This document shows, in pieces, positions 7,985-18,124 of a stretch of DNA of 64,000 bases; the first letter of the stretch is position 1, and each line of letters opens with the position of its first letter. This stretch comes from Novipirellula caenicola. Lineage in GTDB: Bacteria > Planctomycetota > Planctomycetia > Pirellulales > Pirellulaceae. The notes beneath the pieces were generated by a model. It saw nothing but the letters and a program-made list of their open reading frames with translations, was not told the origin of the DNA and searched no databases. The DNA lies in NCBI RefSeq assembly GCF_039545035.1, contig NZ_BAABRO010000020.1, positions 1-64,000 on the forward strand, in the 5' to 3' direction. A program made the position numbers and the translations under genes.

Positions 7985-9174
7985 CGATTACTTATTGAAT
8001 AAAGGTCCCGAATCGTTAAATAGTATACTTGCATACAAATATTGACATCAAATTGGAGTCACTATCCCGCACACATTGTCGTCTAAGCGAGCAATACAGT
8101 ATGTGAGTTGGTGACTGTAAATCTGATGTTAATGAAATGTATAAGTGCGGTTTAGAGTTAAATTTCTGGGGCTATGAAACGCGCTCGTCGAAGAAGGGAA
8201 CCTAAGTGTAAATCGGATCGGTGCAAAACCGACCAAGATGCTTGATTACCTACCAAGTTTAAATCGGTCAAAACCGATCGCAATTCTTTCCTGCAAAAAA
8301 CTTTTAAAAATCTCGCAATCGTGCGGTGCAGCGGTGCGTTTTACGCGTCATGGAGACGCGGTCGATGAGCCGAATCGAGCGAGTCGCCACTAGACAACCA
8401 TACTCGCGCGGCATACGCCACGCATCATTTTCGGATTCGACCAAACGGTGTTCTCGATTGAAGGCCGGGGACCTCGACGCATGGGATTGTCCTGCCATCA
8501 CACACACGCAAACAACTCAGTGCACCTGTATTTTTTGATAACACGATTGAGGCGCCGTTCTCTCGATTCACTTGATTGCATCCAATCGGACACCTGTTCA
8601 TGTAGGACTTTCGCAACCGGCAATCCGGCGACTACTGGATCGTCGATCCTCGTGACCGGTCGCCGTCCTCTTCTGCCATTGCCAACGCCCCCATCGCAAT
8701 CGATCCGTTAACACGACCTGTCGACTCGCCCCTCTCGTTCCTCGTTGACTTCGCTTTCGTTGAAATTTGGTAGCGGCACACTGAGCAGTACCAAGGCTTC
8801 GATTCGGTCACTGAAAATACCGCGGGGCAGCTGTCGCGGGGCGGCATTCGTCGGCATGACGATTGACTCGCTCGCAATCCAATCACCAGCGGCAGGGTCG
8901 CTGTGATCTGCTCGGGTCGTGCTAACGCGGCGAGCGGCTTAGTGGATTGAAAAACGCAGTGCTGAGTCGTGCCCCCTCGGGCACCGGGCAATCCAGCTGG
9001 CCCCACGCTGCTCCGCTACCAAAACGCCTCGCTTGGTGCCAACGTCGATGGCGTGGGTCTAGCGTCCCAGTCGTTGAGGGGCTGACGCCCAATGCCATCT
9101 ACTTTGAGTAGCGGTGCGGCGCGGAGCCCGGCCGGCTAGGCACTGCCTGAGAACGCATCAGAGCCGGAAACTTG

Positions 9175-9271
9175 GTAGCGGAATTCGTGAAGAATGTCGA
9201 TTTCCCAATGGGTTAGGGCATGCTGCCAAAGGGTATGCCATGCTGCCGAAAGTCTTGACGACTTCCGCTAC
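9175..9271. repeat. Hairpin-type intergenic repeat element
   Basis: An imperfect inverted repeat: the left arm GTAGCGGAATTCGTGAAGAATGTC at 9175-9198 matches the complement of 9248-9271 in 20 of 24 bases. The 49-bp interior carries CATGCTGCC twice, 20 bp apart (9219-9227, 9239-9247). The mismatches suggest an old copy of a dispersed palindromic element. A folded RNA would form a long stem. Confidence 0.6.
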
Positions 9272-9324
9272 GGGTTTTAGGCAGAGCCTAGTGGCATAGT
9301 CGATGGCGTTGGGCTGACGGCGGC

Positions 9325-9362
9325 GGCCCGTTGACTCCGCTCGATGGCCCGTTGACTCCGCT
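9325..9362. repeat. Short direct repeat, 2 x 17 bp
   Basis: GGCCCGTTGACTCCGCT occurs at 9325-9341 and 9346-9362, a period of 21 bp. No function is evident. Confidence 0.7.
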
Positions 9363-10010
9363 GGAAAGCGGCGGGTGGAACCGGAAAACAGCCGTCGATC
9401 AGCGGGGGATGACCGATCACAGCGTCATTTGCAAGAAGCGTGGCAGAACGCGAGAAATTCACGGCCCGATTGCTGCCCCCCACTTCACAATGAAGCGATT
9501 TAACATCTTGTTCGGACGCGGACGGCGAAAAGTGTGCCGTAATGCCCACCAAGGGATATATCTCTATGACAAACCAACATCGATTCTTTATGATGCAATC
9601 CTGATAGTGAACGGCAGGGCAAAGTAATACGCGATGAATTGCCAAAACGGGCATCATCGTGGCGAGGTTCTGGCAGCGTCGACTGCGACGCATGGGGGGC
9701 AATTCGAACGATTGCAAGACAAGAGTGATCAGCCAGCTGAAAATGACTTTCAGTTGACAAGATAGCAGCGTAGCGGCTTTCCACACGAGGTGATTTCGCG
9801 GATCATACGATTCGACGGGTTGCCCCTTTGTGAACAGCGGGTCGCCGGATCGACGAACAACCACGTTGCCAATCGGAGCTTGCTTCCGAAGGGCAATCGC
9901 GAGACGTGGCATATTGTTCGCGAATCGATTCGGAGACGAAACGCATGCGGTGCATGTTGACCAACATATAATACAGTGCACGTTCATCTGAGTGGGTGAG
10001 GGAAAGATCG

Positions 10011-11834
10011 ATGAATCGATCGACACAAACAACGCAGAATCCAACCATGCCTCGCAAACTGATTTGTATTGGCGACCCGAGCACGCTTCCGGCGGACATC
10101 CCCGAGGGAGAAGTGGTGGTGGTCGACACCTCGGTGGCGGTGGTGGATCAGTTGGACGACCCCTCGATCGAAGGAGTCTGGATCGCCCGTGACCAGCTGC
10201 CCAAGATTAGCGAGCTGAGAGGGATTTCGCAGAGTGGCATCATGCTGCGGGATATGCCCGAAGGCGTGGCGTTGTTGGATTCCGATTTGCGAGTGCTATG
10301 GGCCAATCGTCGGCTGGTCGAGTGGTCAGGCCGCGAGGAGCCGTCGGTCGGGATGAACTTTTACGAGATGCTGTCCAACCCCGAGATCATGGGCCCCGAT
10401 TTCTGCCCGTTTCACACCGCACTTGCGACGGGGGACGAGAGCAACAGCACGCTGCACACCGAAGACAGCCGCTATTTTCAAGTCCACGCGGCGCCGATGG
10501 TGCACCCGGTCCATAGCCGCCAATTGGTGGTCACGGTCAGCGACATCACCGAAGAAATACTGCAACAAAACAAGCTAGCTGCGATCCACCAAGCCGGACG
10601 TGAACTGGCCGATCTTCGCCCGACTGAAATCTTTATGATGGAAGTCGACGAGCGAATTGATCTACTAAAGGAAAACATTCGCCACTATCTCAGCAACCTG
10701 CTGAACTTCAACATCATCGAGATCCGCTTGCTCGAACAAGCGACCGGAAACTTGATGCCGTTGTTGAGCGTCGGGATCGACCAAGACGCTGCGGATCGGC
10801 AATTGATCGCACATCCTCAGGGCAACGGGATCACCGGATACGTCGCGGCCAGCGGCATCAGTTACATTTGTCACGATGTCGTCAATGACCCTCTGTTTAT
10901 CCCCGGCGTAGCGGATTCACGCAGTTCGTTGACCGTTCCGCTGATGCTGCATGACCAAGTGCTCGGGACGATCAATATCGAAAGCCCCGAAATCAATGCA
11001 TTTGGCGATAGCGACCTGCAGTTCCTCGAGATTTTTGCACGCGACATCGCGTTCGCGCTAAATACGCTGGAACTATTGGTCGCTCAAAAGGCGAATACGG
11101 CTCAGCAGAGCTGTGATGCGATTCACGGCGCGGTCGCGCTTCCGGTGGACGAAATCCTGAACGATGCCGTCAATGTGATGGAACAATACATCGGACACAG
11201 CTCGGAAGTCGTTGATCGATTGAAGCGTATCTTGCGGAATGCTCGCGATATCAAGCAAACGATTCAACAGATCGGCCAGCGGATGACGCCGCTCGAAGCG
11301 ATTCCGGTCGGTGGCGAGTCGGCTCACCACGTGTCGCTACGCGGCAAACGAATTTTGGTGGTGGATGCCGACGAACAAGTTCGTGAAGACGCGCATCAAC
11401 TGCTCGAACGCTATGGATGCATCGTCGAAACCGCGCATAAAGGCGACGAAGCGGTATTGATGGTGCGCGGCAGCGACGATTCGACGATTTACGATGTGAT
11501 TATCAGCGACATCAAGCTTCCCGATTACAGCGGCTATCAATTGATGCTGCGATTGGGCAAGATCATGGACTATGTGCCCATGGTTTTGATGACGGGATTT
11601 GGCTACGACCCAGGACACTCGATTGTCAAGGCACGCCAAAACGGGCTTCATGCCAAAGGAGTCCTGTTCAAACCGTTCCGTTTGGACCAATTGATTGACG
11701 TTGTCAAAACCATCCTTGATTTCAACGAAGAAGTCAAAGCCAGCGGGGTTGTGCCTCCGAAACCAGTGGACAGCGAAGAGCCAGCGGAGTCAAAACCATC
11801 CACCGACGGCAATCCGCCGGCGAACCACAGCTAG
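10011..11834 (+). CDS. PAS-GAF-receiver signalling protein without a kinase ATPase domain
   Basis: 607 residues from the ATG at 10011, chosen because GAGGGA stands 7 nt upstream; GTG at 9996 would add five residues. A short N-terminal region is followed by a PAS domain (about residues 75-180: RDMPEGVALLDSDLRVLWANRRL...VSDITEE), a GAF domain (about 225-355) and a helical stretch with His372. A C-terminal receiver domain has the phospho-acceptor Asp500 in IISDIKLPD, plus LMTGFG and FKPF for the conserved Thr and Lys. The helical stretch around AIHGAVALPVDEILND resembles a histidine-kinase dimerisation helix, but no HATPase domain follows. It may act as a phospho-relay or scaffold rather than a kinase. 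It stands alone. Confidence 0.85.
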   Translation: MNRSTQTTQNPTMPRKLICIGDPSTLPADIPEGEVVVVDTSVAVVDQLDDPSIEGVWIARDQLPKISELRGISQSGIMLRDMPEGVALLDSDLRVLWANRRLVEWSGREEPSVGMNFYEMLSNPEIMGPDFCPFHTALATGDESNSTLHTEDSRYFQVHAAPMVHPVHSRQLVVTVSDITEEILQQNKLAAIHQAGRELADLRPTEIFMMEVDERIDLLKENIRHYLSNLLNFNIIEIRLLEQATGNLMPLLSVGIDQDAADRQLIAHPQGNGITGYVAASGISYICHDVVNDPLFIPGVADSRSSLTVPLMLHDQVLGTINIESPEINAFGDSDLQFLEIFARDIAFALNTLELLVAQKANTAQQSCDAIHGAVALPVDEILNDAVNVMEQYIGHSSEVVDRLKRILRNARDIKQTIQQIGQRMTPLEAIPVGGESAHHVSLRGKRILVVDADEQVREDAHQLLERYGCIVETAHKGDEAVLMVRGSDDSTIYDVIISDIKLPDYSGYQLMLRLGKIMDYVPMVLMTGFGYDPGHSIVKARQNGLHAKGVLFKPFRLDQLIDVVKTILDFNEEVKASGVVPPKPVDSEEPAESKPSTDGNPPANHS

Positions 11835-11846
11835 ACTCACCGCGTC

Positions 11847-12854
11847 TCATTTCCATTGCCACTTGTCACTTGGCTTTAAAAGGCCTTCGGATTTTGGCCT
11901 TTCTGATTTCAGCCACTTCTTGGCCTCGATGTCGTCGAGCAAATAGGCATTCCAAAACGCGAGACTGATTTTCTGAATCGCGGGATGATGGCTCGCATCG
12001 CGTTTGCGAGTACGAAAGCCGGCACTATCGCTGAACGTGAAGTGATAGCCTCCGTCGAAAACCAGTTGGTATTTGTCACCATCAGGTAGAGCCTCATAGA
12101 CCTGTTGCCGTGATTCGGGCGTCGTTTGCGGATCAATCGGGCTGTCGTCGTTGGTACCCGTCATGCACAACACCGGTTGCTCGATATCGCCGAATGCGTT
12201 CGCTGGCGAAATCATTTTTGCCAACGAAGGGCTCATCGCAAAGAACGCATCAATCCGCGGATCATGATAGTTTTGGCGTGTAAGGAATTTGCGTCCTGCC
12301 ACTCCCATCGTCGTGACAGCGCCAAAACTATGTCCGCTCATCCCGATCCGGTCGAGGTCCAATTTGCCAAATAGCGGGTGTCCGGTTTGCTGGTTCCACT
12401 GCTGCAGTTGATCAATCACAAACGAGACATCGGCGAAGCGATCACTCGCATTCTTGGCACTCGCGGCACTTTTTAGTTTGCTTAGCCGCTGCACGACCGA
12501 GCCGGACGCGATCACGTCGCGGTCGCTGCCGGGGTGCTGCATGAAAACACCGATGAACCCGTTCTTGGCCCAATGCTCGCCGAGATAACGATTGTTCTCT
12601 CGCGAACCACCCAGCCCGTGTGAAAAAAGGACAATGGGTTGGGGAGCCTCCTGTTGGACAAGGTAGATCCGCAACGGGACGCTGCGGTCTCGCGACGCGT
12701 CGACCGGCTCGTCATCGATTTGTTTCACGGTAACAACGTCCTCGGCGACATGGTCCTTGGTAACAACGTCCTCGGCTTCAACATTCATCCCCTGGCCGCC
12801 GATGATCATCCATCCAACCAACAAACCGCGGCAACATTGCAATTGAAAACTCAT
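11847..12854 (-). CDS. Secreted alpha/beta hydrolase (dienelactone-hydrolase / PAF-acetylhydrolase-like)
   Basis: 335 residues from the ATG at 12854, which has GGGAGG 8 nt upstream. A longer frame from 12890 is less likely. The N-terminus is hydrophobic and probably a signal peptide. HSFGA in IGMSGHSFGAVTTMG is the nucleophile elbow (GxSxG). SHGLGGSREN is the oxyanion region, CMTGTNDDSPID a candidate acid loop, and GGYHFTF supplies the histidine. The fold fits an esterase or lipase acting in the periplasm. It starts 25 bp after the PhoD-like phosphatase stop, so the two probably share a transcript. Confidence 0.8.
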   Translation of the reverse strand: MSFQLQCCRGLLVGWMIIGGQGMNVEAEDVVTKDHVAEDVVTVKQIDDEPVDASRDRSVPLRIYLVQQEAPQPIVLFSHGLGGSRENNRYLGEHWAKNGFIGVFMQHPGSDRDVIASGSVVQRLSKLKSAASAKNASDRFADVSFVIDQLQQWNQQTGHPLFGKLDLDRIGMSGHSFGAVTTMGVAGRKFLTRQNYHDPRIDAFFAMSPSLAKMISPANAFGDIEQPVLCMTGTNDDSPIDPQTTPESRQQVYEALPDGDKYQLVFDGGYHFTFSDSAGFRTRKRDASHHPAIQKISLAFWNAYLLDDIEAKKWLKSERPKSEGLLKPSDKWQWK

Positions 12855-12879
12855 CACGAAAACCTCCCATGGATAATGT

Positions 12880-14721
12880 CTATCGGTCAAGAGAAATCGC
12901 TTCAGCGTAATCGAGTTCTCCGGTGCGACCGTCGTAATACTGAAAGATCACTTGAGGATGCGGATAGGCCACCAAGCGTTTGCCCCCAAGCTGCTTGGGC
13001 ATATTAAAGACATTGTTGATTTGCACGACACAGAAATGCGGATACAGCCGCTCGAGTCTCGGTAGATCGTCGAGAATATACGAACTCCAGCGAATGTCAC
13101 ATTTACGAGGCCCGAATTTAAAGATGCCGGTGGCCGGGCGATCGCTCTCGTCAAACTTTGGCACATGATTGACGCTATTGTGCGGTCCACAGCAAAACTC
13201 CCAAATGTTTTCGGTCACCTTGATCGCAAAGCTGTTATGCAGGTCACCGGTCATCACGAACACTTTTTTACCCAACTTTTCCCAAGCATCGATCAACAGT
13301 TCACGTTCATGGAAGAACCCGGTCCATGCCTCTTCTTTATTTCCGGAAACCTCGTAGCCGCCCGCTCCACTGTGCGGGATCATGAAGGGCACCGTCGAGA
13401 TCACAAAGAAGAAATCGGCATCACTTTGCTGCATGCTTTCCAGCAGCCATTCGCGTTGAGGTTGGCCCAGCATCGATACGTCGGGCTTGTCTCGCTGTGT
13501 GATGTCATGCATCCCTCGATCGCCCCGTGTGTCCAACAGAAAAAACTCGCAATTCGCAACGCGGAACTTTCCGTAGCTCCGTCGACCGATCGAGTAACTG
13601 ACGTCGCCGTCGACTTTTGCAGGCATGTGCAGCCGCAATGTATGAGCGTCGACGACTTCGCGGATTGCATAAATATAAGAATTTTTATGTCCGTCATCGT
13701 TGTCATACTGCATATCATCGGTGCCCGCTTGTTTGGTCCCCCAGTGGACATGCAGGTTCAGCATCTGATCGAGCGGCAGCGTCGTGAAATCGGTATCAGC
13801 ATCGACCAACAAGTCGCTGCCGGATTTCATCGTAGCGGTACCAAAATGAACCGGTTGCGAGTGTTCGACGGGATTGGCCCAGCCCAGATAGTCGTACCAA
13901 GCGGTGGTTCCAATATCGCGAAACACGGCGCGACGGTGCCGTTTTCCTGTTTCTGCAGCGCCCCATATATCGTTGATCAGTTCGTGGTCATCAAACGTGA
14001 ACAAACTAGGCATGTTGCGGTGCCAACGCGCCATCTCGACGCCCCGCTCTAAATATAGTTTGTAGTTCTCCCAAACGCCTACGATCGTGGGCATCACCTC
14101 GACGACGCGAGGAACCTCGTCGATGCCTTGTGTTAAACGCCAAGCTTCGACGGGATACTCACGCTCTTCCTCGTAAAGCCAATCTCCATTCATCACGTGA
14201 AAATGAACCTTGTCCGCCCAGTCGCGGTTGAGCGTTTCGTAGGTGGGCGTGCGATGGCCAATCCCGTTGAGAGGATTTTGATTTGCGCACGAACCGATCT
14301 GAAAGCGAAAGTTGAACAAACCGTCGGGGTTGTGTTCTGGGTTGCGAGAATCTTCAGCACTTGGCAGCGTACGAAAAGTACCGGGCAGCCCGTGCGGACG
14401 CTCATTGACAACGATTTGATAATAGTACCGCGTGTCCGCTTGCAAATCGGTTAGCGTCACGACGCCTGTATTGTCGTTTTCGATTCGTGTTCGAGCGGCA
14501 TCGCTCCGTTGGTCCATGGCATCTTCGGCGGTACCGTATTGAACCCAAAACGATCCCGGGTCCGAAGTTCGCCCCCAAACTCTGACGCTGTGCGCCGTCG
14601 ACATCCCGAGCATCGGACCATGCGTCAACCGAATCGGATCGCGTTCAGCCAGTGCTGGCGAAACATCCAGACTAACCCACAAGAGAACGAATAACGGCAG
14701 CAAAGAAATAGGGCGTAGCAT
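12880..14721 (-). CDS. Secreted PhoD-like phosphatase
   Basis: 613 residues from MLRPISLLPLFVLLW, a clear signal peptide ending near ALA. The longer frame to 14778 lacks family similarity. An N-terminal Fn3-like PhoD domain (RVWGRTSDPGSFWVQYG...DLQADTRYYYQIVV) precedes a metallophosphatase domain. In that domain FTFDDHELINDIWG, GQPQREWLLESMQ and FVMTGDLHNSFA carry the metal ligands of the alkaline phosphatase D family. Such enzymes release phosphate from esters in the periplasm. An insertion around residues 290-400 (VDADTDFTTLPLDQMLNLHV...) is larger than in Bacillus PhoD. It leads an operon with a secreted hydrolase. Confidence 0.85.
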   Translation of the reverse strand: MLRPISLLPLFVLLWVSLDVSPALAERDPIRLTHGPMLGMSTAHSVRVWGRTSDPGSFWVQYGTAEDAMDQRSDAARTRIENDNTGVVTLTDLQADTRYYYQIVVNERPHGLPGTFRTLPSAEDSRNPEHNPDGLFNFRFQIGSCANQNPLNGIGHRTPTYETLNRDWADKVHFHVMNGDWLYEEEREYPVEAWRLTQGIDEVPRVVEVMPTIVGVWENYKLYLERGVEMARWHRNMPSLFTFDDHELINDIWGAAETGKRHRRAVFRDIGTTAWYDYLGWANPVEHSQPVHFGTATMKSGSDLLVDADTDFTTLPLDQMLNLHVHWGTKQAGTDDMQYDNDDGHKNSYIYAIREVVDAHTLRLHMPAKVDGDVSYSIGRRSYGKFRVANCEFFLLDTRGDRGMHDITQRDKPDVSMLGQPQREWLLESMQQSDADFFFVISTVPFMIPHSGAGGYEVSGNKEEAWTGFFHERELLIDAWEKLGKKVFVMTGDLHNSFAIKVTENIWEFCCGPHNSVNHVPKFDESDRPATGIFKFGPRKCDIRWSSYILDDLPRLERLYPHFCVVQINNVFNMPKQLGGKRLVAYPHPQVIFQYYDGRTGELDYAEAISLDR

Positions 14722-14869
14722 GATGTCCCGTGGTGCGAGGTAGAGAGGGAGGCAGAACCGACTCGGTTCCAACATCATACTCCGCCCATGCGATCACCGT
14801 GAGTTCCGGTTGCCTCGTCTGCTAACCAACCCCCAAACCGACACGCGTGTGACCAAGACCGAAACCTGA

Positions 14870-14889
14870 GCGTTCCACAAGCGGAACGC
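14870..14889 (-). terminator. Possible weak terminator after ackA
   Basis: A 7-bp perfect stem, GCGTTCC (14870-14876) and GGAACGC (14883-14889), around a 6-nt loop, 20 bp beyond the ackA stop. There is no T run, so intrinsic termination is doubtful. Confidence 0.3.
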
Positions 14890-14909
14890 AATCGGCCCCG
14901 TGCGCCCAA

Positions 14910-16037
14910 TCACGAAAACAGTTGATCGTAAACCTGTTTGGCGATCGCTTGCTCTTCATCGGTCGCCACCACCAAGGTGCGAACGGTCGCCGAAGGGTGG
15001 GTTAAATCCGCGATCGTCCGCTCGCCCAGCGGCGATTCATTTGCGTTGGGATCGATCACAATCCCTAGATGAGCCAGCGGAGTCGTGATCAGCGTGCGTA
15101 GTTCGGCAGCGTTCTCGCCGACGCCTGCTGTGAACACCAAGGCATCGAGCCCACCGAGAATTGCAAAATAGGCACCGATGTATTTTAGGATTCGATGGAC
15201 ATACACCTCGATGGCCAGCGCGGCATCCGCATCGCCTTGACTTCGCCGCGTCAGAACCGTTCGCATATCGACATCGCCGCAAAGCCCTAGCAATCCACTT
15301 TGCTTGTTGAGTAAGGCATCCGTTTGGTCGACCGTCATCCCCGTTTGCCGCATCAAATACAGTGGCACGGAGGCGTCGATGTCACCGGTCCTCGATGCCA
15401 TCACCAACCCTTCCAACGGAGTCATCCCCATTGATGTATCGATGGCAACGCCATCGATCGACGCGGTAACGCTGGCGCCGCCCCCGAGATGCAGCGAGAT
15501 GACACGCTGGCCGGTGGTCGCCGCATCAAGCGTATTTATCGCTTGTTCGGTAACGTAACGGTGCGACGTGCCGTGCGCTCCATAACGCCGCACACCATGC
15601 TCGCTGTATGCCCAAGTGGCAATCGCGTAGCGGTATGCCTTGGGCGGCAAGCTGGAAAAGTAGGCGGTGTCGAAAACCAAGACTTGGGGAACGGAAAGGT
15701 TCCGTGCGGCGATCGCCTCGATGACCGATCTCGCGGGCGGATTGTGCAGCGGCGCAAGCGTATCAAGCGTGGCCAGTTCCACCAGCACATTGTCATCGAC
15801 AAGCGTCGGTGTGGCGAAGCGAGCGCCTCCTTGCACCACTCGGTGCCCAATCGCGGCCAAGTCGATGTCCTTGTGCCGATCCAATGCAATTCGTGCCGCA
15901 TTTAGATGATCGGCCGCGTCACCGCCCACTTGACCGATGCGATCGACCAGCCCTTCGGTCAATCGATTTCCCGAGGCCGAGTCGATACAAGCGTATTTCA
16001 GCGTCGTGCTGCCAACATTGAAGACAAGGATGTTCAT
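14910..16037 (-). CDS. ackA: Acetate kinase
   Basis: 375 residues. Converts acetyl phosphate and ADP to acetate and ATP. FNVGSTTLKY at the N-terminus (usually NxGSSSxKY), FDTAYF, GAHGTSHRYV, ISLHLGGGASVTA and FTAGVGENAAELR are the family signatures in order. It is slightly shorter than typical enzymes (about 400 residues). Its ATG overlaps the pta stop by 4 nt (16034-16037), so it is translationally coupled as second gene of a pta-ackA operon. The pair interconverts acetyl-CoA and acetate and can generate ATP by substrate-level phosphorylation. Confidence 0.96.
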   Translation of the reverse strand: MNILVFNVGSTTLKYACIDSASGNRLTEGLVDRIGQVGGDAADHLNAARIALDRHKDIDLAAIGHRVVQGGARFATPTLVDDNVLVELATLDTLAPLHNPPARSVIEAIAARNLSVPQVLVFDTAYFSSLPPKAYRYAIATWAYSEHGVRRYGAHGTSHRYVTEQAINTLDAATTGQRVISLHLGGGASVTASIDGVAIDTSMGMTPLEGLVMASRTGDIDASVPLYLMRQTGMTVDQTDALLNKQSGLLGLCGDVDMRTVLTRRSQGDADAALAIEVYVHRILKYIGAYFAILGGLDALVFTAGVGENAAELRTLITTPLAHLGIVIDPNANESPLGERTIADLTHPSATVRTLVVATDEEQAIAKQVYDQLFS

Positions 16038-18124
16038 GAGTCTTGAGCCTGGATCGCAGTGATTGCCACCGTGTTAACAATATCAGCCACGGTACACCCA
16101 CGAGATAAATCGTTCACCGGTTTTCGTAATCCCTGCAGCACAGGGCCGATGGCAACCGCCCCTGCTGATCGCTGGACCGCTTTGTAGGTGTTGTTGCCGG
16201 TATTGAGGTCAGGAAAGATGAACACGGTCGCGCGTCCGGCCACCGCACTGCTAGGCAATTTCGTGGCTGCCACGGCGGGATCGATTGCCGCGTCGTACTG
16301 CAGCGGGCCTTCGACCAGCAGCTCGGGGCGTTTGCGTTTCAGGATCGCTGTCGCTTCGCGAACCCGTTCAACATCCTCACCATGCCCGCTCTCTCCGGTC
16401 GAATACGACAGCATCGCCACCCGCGGATCGATCCCAAATTGCGTCGCCGTGTTGGCGCTGCTCGATGCGATTTCTGCGAGTTGATCCGCCGTCGGATTCG
16501 CAATCACCGCGCAGTCGCCGTAAACCAACACGTCATGCTTTAGACACATCAAAAACACGCTACTGACGCATCCGACACCTTCGCGTGTCTTGATGAACTC
16601 AAACGCCGGGCGAATCGTGTTCGCAGTGGTGTGGATCGATCCCGAGACCATCCCGCCAGCGAGTCCTTTGGCGACCATCATCGTGCCGAAATAGCTGACT
16701 TCGAGCATGCGGTCACTTGCGACGTCCAAGGTCACCCCTTTGTGTTTCCGCATCGAGTAATATTCGTTGACAAACGATTCGCGAAGCGGTGAGGTCTTGG
16801 GATCGATGATCTCCACACCAGAATCGGAAATCGAAATTCCCACATGACTCGCCGCAGCACGAATCGCAACCGGATCCCCCAGCAACACAATCTCGGCAAC
16901 ATCACGGCGGCGAAGCACATCGACCGCTTGCAAAATGCGAGGCTCACTGCCTTCTGGCAAGACGATGCGAACACGTTTCTCGCGAGCTCGTTGAATCAAC
17001 GAGTATTCGAATAACATCGGAGTGACACGGTGTGTGTCGGGCGCCTGCAATCGCGTGGCAAGGTCCTCGGAGTCAATGGATTGTTCGAATAGACCAAGAG
17101 CCGAATCAATTTTGCGAGGCGAATGTTCGCCGATTTCTGCGCGGATCTTTGAAGCTTCGGTTGCCGCGGTAAACGTATCCACCGACGTCAACAAAACAGG
17201 CATGCCAGACGTGTTGCAAATCAATTGCTGGACCGCCAGCGGCGGCAACATCCCACCGGTCAACAAGATTCCGGCTGGTGATGGCCCGTTCGCATCGAGC
17301 GACGCCAGTGCACAGCCGGCCAAAATATCGCTGCGATCCCCTGGCGTGATCACCAGACTCGATGGATACAACCGCTCGAGAAAGTCCGGCAACAGCATCG
17401 CAGCGACCTTCAACCGCGTCACTTCGCGATCAAACGTCGTTTCGTCGCCACTGAATTTCGTCGCATTGAGTCCCACTTGAATCTCGCGAAGCGTCGGTTG
17501 ACGCAGTAGCGGTTCCTCAGGAAGCAGGTACAAGGGAGCTTGGGAAGCCGACGATGTCTGGTTGTAGGCCGACCGCAGCTCCGATTCATTCGCTGCATCA
17601 ATTTGGTTCAGTACCGTGGCAATGACCTGGCCTCCACGGTCCGTAATACTATCGTTGCCGATGTAAATCGACTGCATACAGTCTTCGACACTTTTGCCCC
17701 GTGCCGAATACACGGGCATGATCGCACAGCCAAGATTGACCGCGATATCCGAATTCAGCTCAAATTCGATTTCTTGCGCCAATCCTTGAAAACTCGTCCC
17801 CTCGACGATCACAAAGTCGCACGTCTCCTGCAAACGTTTGAACTTCTGTTGGATGCGTTGGATTAGCCCCTCGTAACGATCCTCTGCCAACATGCGGCGG
17901 GCTTCGATTCGCGTGACCCCCGCCATTTCGTCTGGGTCGGTTGTGATTTGGTAGCGCGATCGCATCAACCGGATGCTTTGATCTTCGTGCGGGCGAGAAC
18001 GAACGACGGGGCGAAAGAAGTGCACGCGGTCGAAACGACGCATCGCTAATTCCATCACCCCAAGGGCAACCATTCGCTTGCCGGTCGCGTTTTCATTCGT
18101 CGCAATGTAGAGGCTGTCAGGCAT
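16034..18124 (-). CDS. pta: Phosphate acetyltransferase (long, DRTGG-containing form)
   Basis: 696 residues, the size of E. coli-type Pta. An N-terminal P-loop-like domain (ATNENATGKRMVALG; DFVIVEGTSFQGL) is followed by a DRTGG-type middle domain (about 220-350) and the catalytic PTA domain. The last has REKRVRIVLPEGSEPRILQA, VGCVSSVFLM, SYSTGESGHGEDVERV and FPDLNTGNNTYKAVQRSA. It transfers acetyl between CoA and phosphate. It is first gene of the operon with ackA. The N-terminal domain usually mediates regulation by metabolites. Confidence 0.96.
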   Translation of the reverse strand: MPDSLYIATNENATGKRMVALGVMELAMRRFDRVHFFRPVVRSRPHEDQSIRLMRSRYQITTDPDEMAGVTRIEARRMLAEDRYEGLIQRIQQKFKRLQETCDFVIVEGTSFQGLAQEIEFELNSDIAVNLGCAIMPVYSARGKSVEDCMQSIYIGNDSITDRGGQVIATVLNQIDAANESELRSAYNQTSSASQAPLYLLPEEPLLRQPTLREIQVGLNATKFSGDETTFDREVTRLKVAAMLLPDFLERLYPSSLVITPGDRSDILAGCALASLDANGPSPAGILLTGGMLPPLAVQQLICNTSGMPVLLTSVDTFTAATEASKIRAEIGEHSPRKIDSALGLFEQSIDSEDLATRLQAPDTHRVTPMLFEYSLIQRAREKRVRIVLPEGSEPRILQAVDVLRRRDVAEIVLLGDPVAIRAAASHVGISISDSGVEIIDPKTSPLRESFVNEYYSMRKHKGVTLDVASDRMLEVSYFGTMMVAKGLAGGMVSGSIHTTANTIRPAFEFIKTREGVGCVSSVFLMCLKHDVLVYGDCAVIANPTADQLAEIASSSANTATQFGIDPRVAMLSYSTGESGHGEDVERVREATAILKRKRPELLVEGPLQYDAAIDPAVAATKLPSSAVAGRATVFIFPDLNTGNNTYKAVQRSAGAVAIGPVLQGLRKPVNDLSRGCTVADIVNTVAITAIQAQDS

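Larger units (their letters stand above)
7985..10010. other. Gene-poor intergenic region of about 2 kb
   Basis: No frame in this stretch shows a protein family I recognise. The frames that are open lack a Shine-Dalgarno and have low-complexity or frame-shadow composition. The first 300 bp are AT-rich and hold two short copies of TAAATCGG...AAAACCGA near 8210-8280. From about 8300 the sequence is GC-rich and looks like decayed coding or repeat DNA, including the hairpin element at 9175-9271 and a 17-bp direct repeat at 9325-9362. It probably contains the promoter of the signalling gene at 10011. Confidence 0.6.

Noticed and set aside
9277-10044. 255-codon minus-strand frame in the gene-poor region
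   Set aside because: No recognisable motif, no Shine-Dalgarno, covers the 9325-9362 direct repeat and the promoter region of the signalling gene.
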